The notes beneath the pieces were generated by a model. That model made no database searches. It was given only the letters and a program-made list of their open reading frames with translations, and was not told where the DNA came from. The translations under genes and the position numbers were made by a program. DNA of 64,000 bases from Marispirochaeta sp. (GTDB lineage: Bacteria; Spirochaetota; Spirochaetia; JC444; Marispirochaetaceae): NCBI RefSeq assembly GCF_963668165.1, contig NZ_OY764211.1, forward strand, positions 434,001 through 498,000, given 5' to 3'. How positions within the stretch are numbered: position 1 is the stretch's first letter; each line of letters starts with the position of its first letter. Of this stretch, positions 63,935 through 64,000 are shown piece by piece.

Positions 63935-64000
63935 GTATCAGCCAGGAATTCGACCGATTATTTACAATTTTACAGCATAAGAAGTTCCTTAACATGGAAG
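63931..64000 (+). CDS. brxB: BREX protein BrxB (DUF1788), first residues
   Basis: Starts inside the brxA stop codon and reads MSISQEFDRLFTILQHKKFL before leaving the window. The opening matches DUF1788 proteins (D-R-L ... F-L), and the order brxA-brxB is the standard start of type 1 BREX operons; brxC, pglX, pglZ and brxL would be expected beyond the edge. Confidence 0.7.
   Translation, partial: MSISQEFDRLFTILQHKKFLNME

Overview
The window looks like chromosomal DNA of a free-living or gut-type spirochaete (Spirochaeta / Sediminispirochaeta / Marispirochaeta-like). The clues are non-lipoprotein solute-binding proteins whose signal peptides end in A-x-A-S/G-G-A, the density of sugar ABC transporters, a YesM/YesN-type two-component pair, PilZ and CheB-CheR signalling proteins, and a glycerol ABC transporter locus. 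No rRNA, tRNA or CRISPR array was seen. This placement is an inference from gene content.

Layout. 0-4.9 kb: a methyltransferase end, a LysE-type exporter, a micro-protein carrying a decarboxylase-beta motif, then nested insertion sequences (an IS5/IS427-like element exactly inside an IS110 transposase, next to a broken DDE transposase). 5-14.5 kb: a GH42 beta-galactosidase divergent from an ABC importer operon (binding protein, two permeases, AraC-type response regulator, histidine kinase); a second IS110-family element sits in the shared promoter region and ends against the importer's ribosome binding site. 14.5-16.4 kb: decayed DNA (IS21 remnant, split flavoprotein gene, AT-rich frameshifted gene, small ORFs). 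16.4-32.8 kb: a complete glycerol locus with a three-gene glycerol-3-phosphate dehydrogenase complex, the GlpSTPQV-type transporter with a small DUF2160 protein, a chemoreceptor, a malate/lactate-type dehydrogenase, malic enzyme, a DeoR regulator and glycerol kinase. A 14-bp motif shared by the two divergent promoter regions is a candidate operator.

32.9-37.2 kb: a 150-bp MITE, an IS21 istA remnant, then a two-gene cluster in which a 250-residue protein with ten cysteines on a strict five-residue period sits beside a (frameshifted) radical SAM/SPASM maturase: a probable RiPP system. 37.9-43 kb: a LacI-controlled sugar ABC operon with a visible operator and promoter. 43.2-44.9 kb: IS481 and IS3 remnants. 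45.1-51.6 kb: sensory genes (CheB-CheR-PAS-kinase fusion, small DNA-binding protein, degenerate kinase, lipoprotein).

51.8-64 kb is a defence island and the most unusual part. A sigma54 activator with an N-terminal CARF-like sensor (one apparent frameshift) converges on a tightly overlapping six-gene membrane operon: small membrane protein, membrane-anchored transglutaminase-fold protein, four-TM coiled-coil protein, MotB/ExbD-like protein, two unknowns and a PrsW-type intramembrane protease with TPR-like tail. A -24/-12 sigma54 promoter lies just before its first gene. An SF1 helicase-nuclease follows, then an outer-membrane barrel gene with an almost consensus sigma54 promoter, then brxA and the start of brxB of a BREX phage-defence system running off the window. 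I infer a nucleotide-second-messenger (CARF) to sigma54 circuit controlling an envelope-located defence module and perhaps BREX-linked genes.
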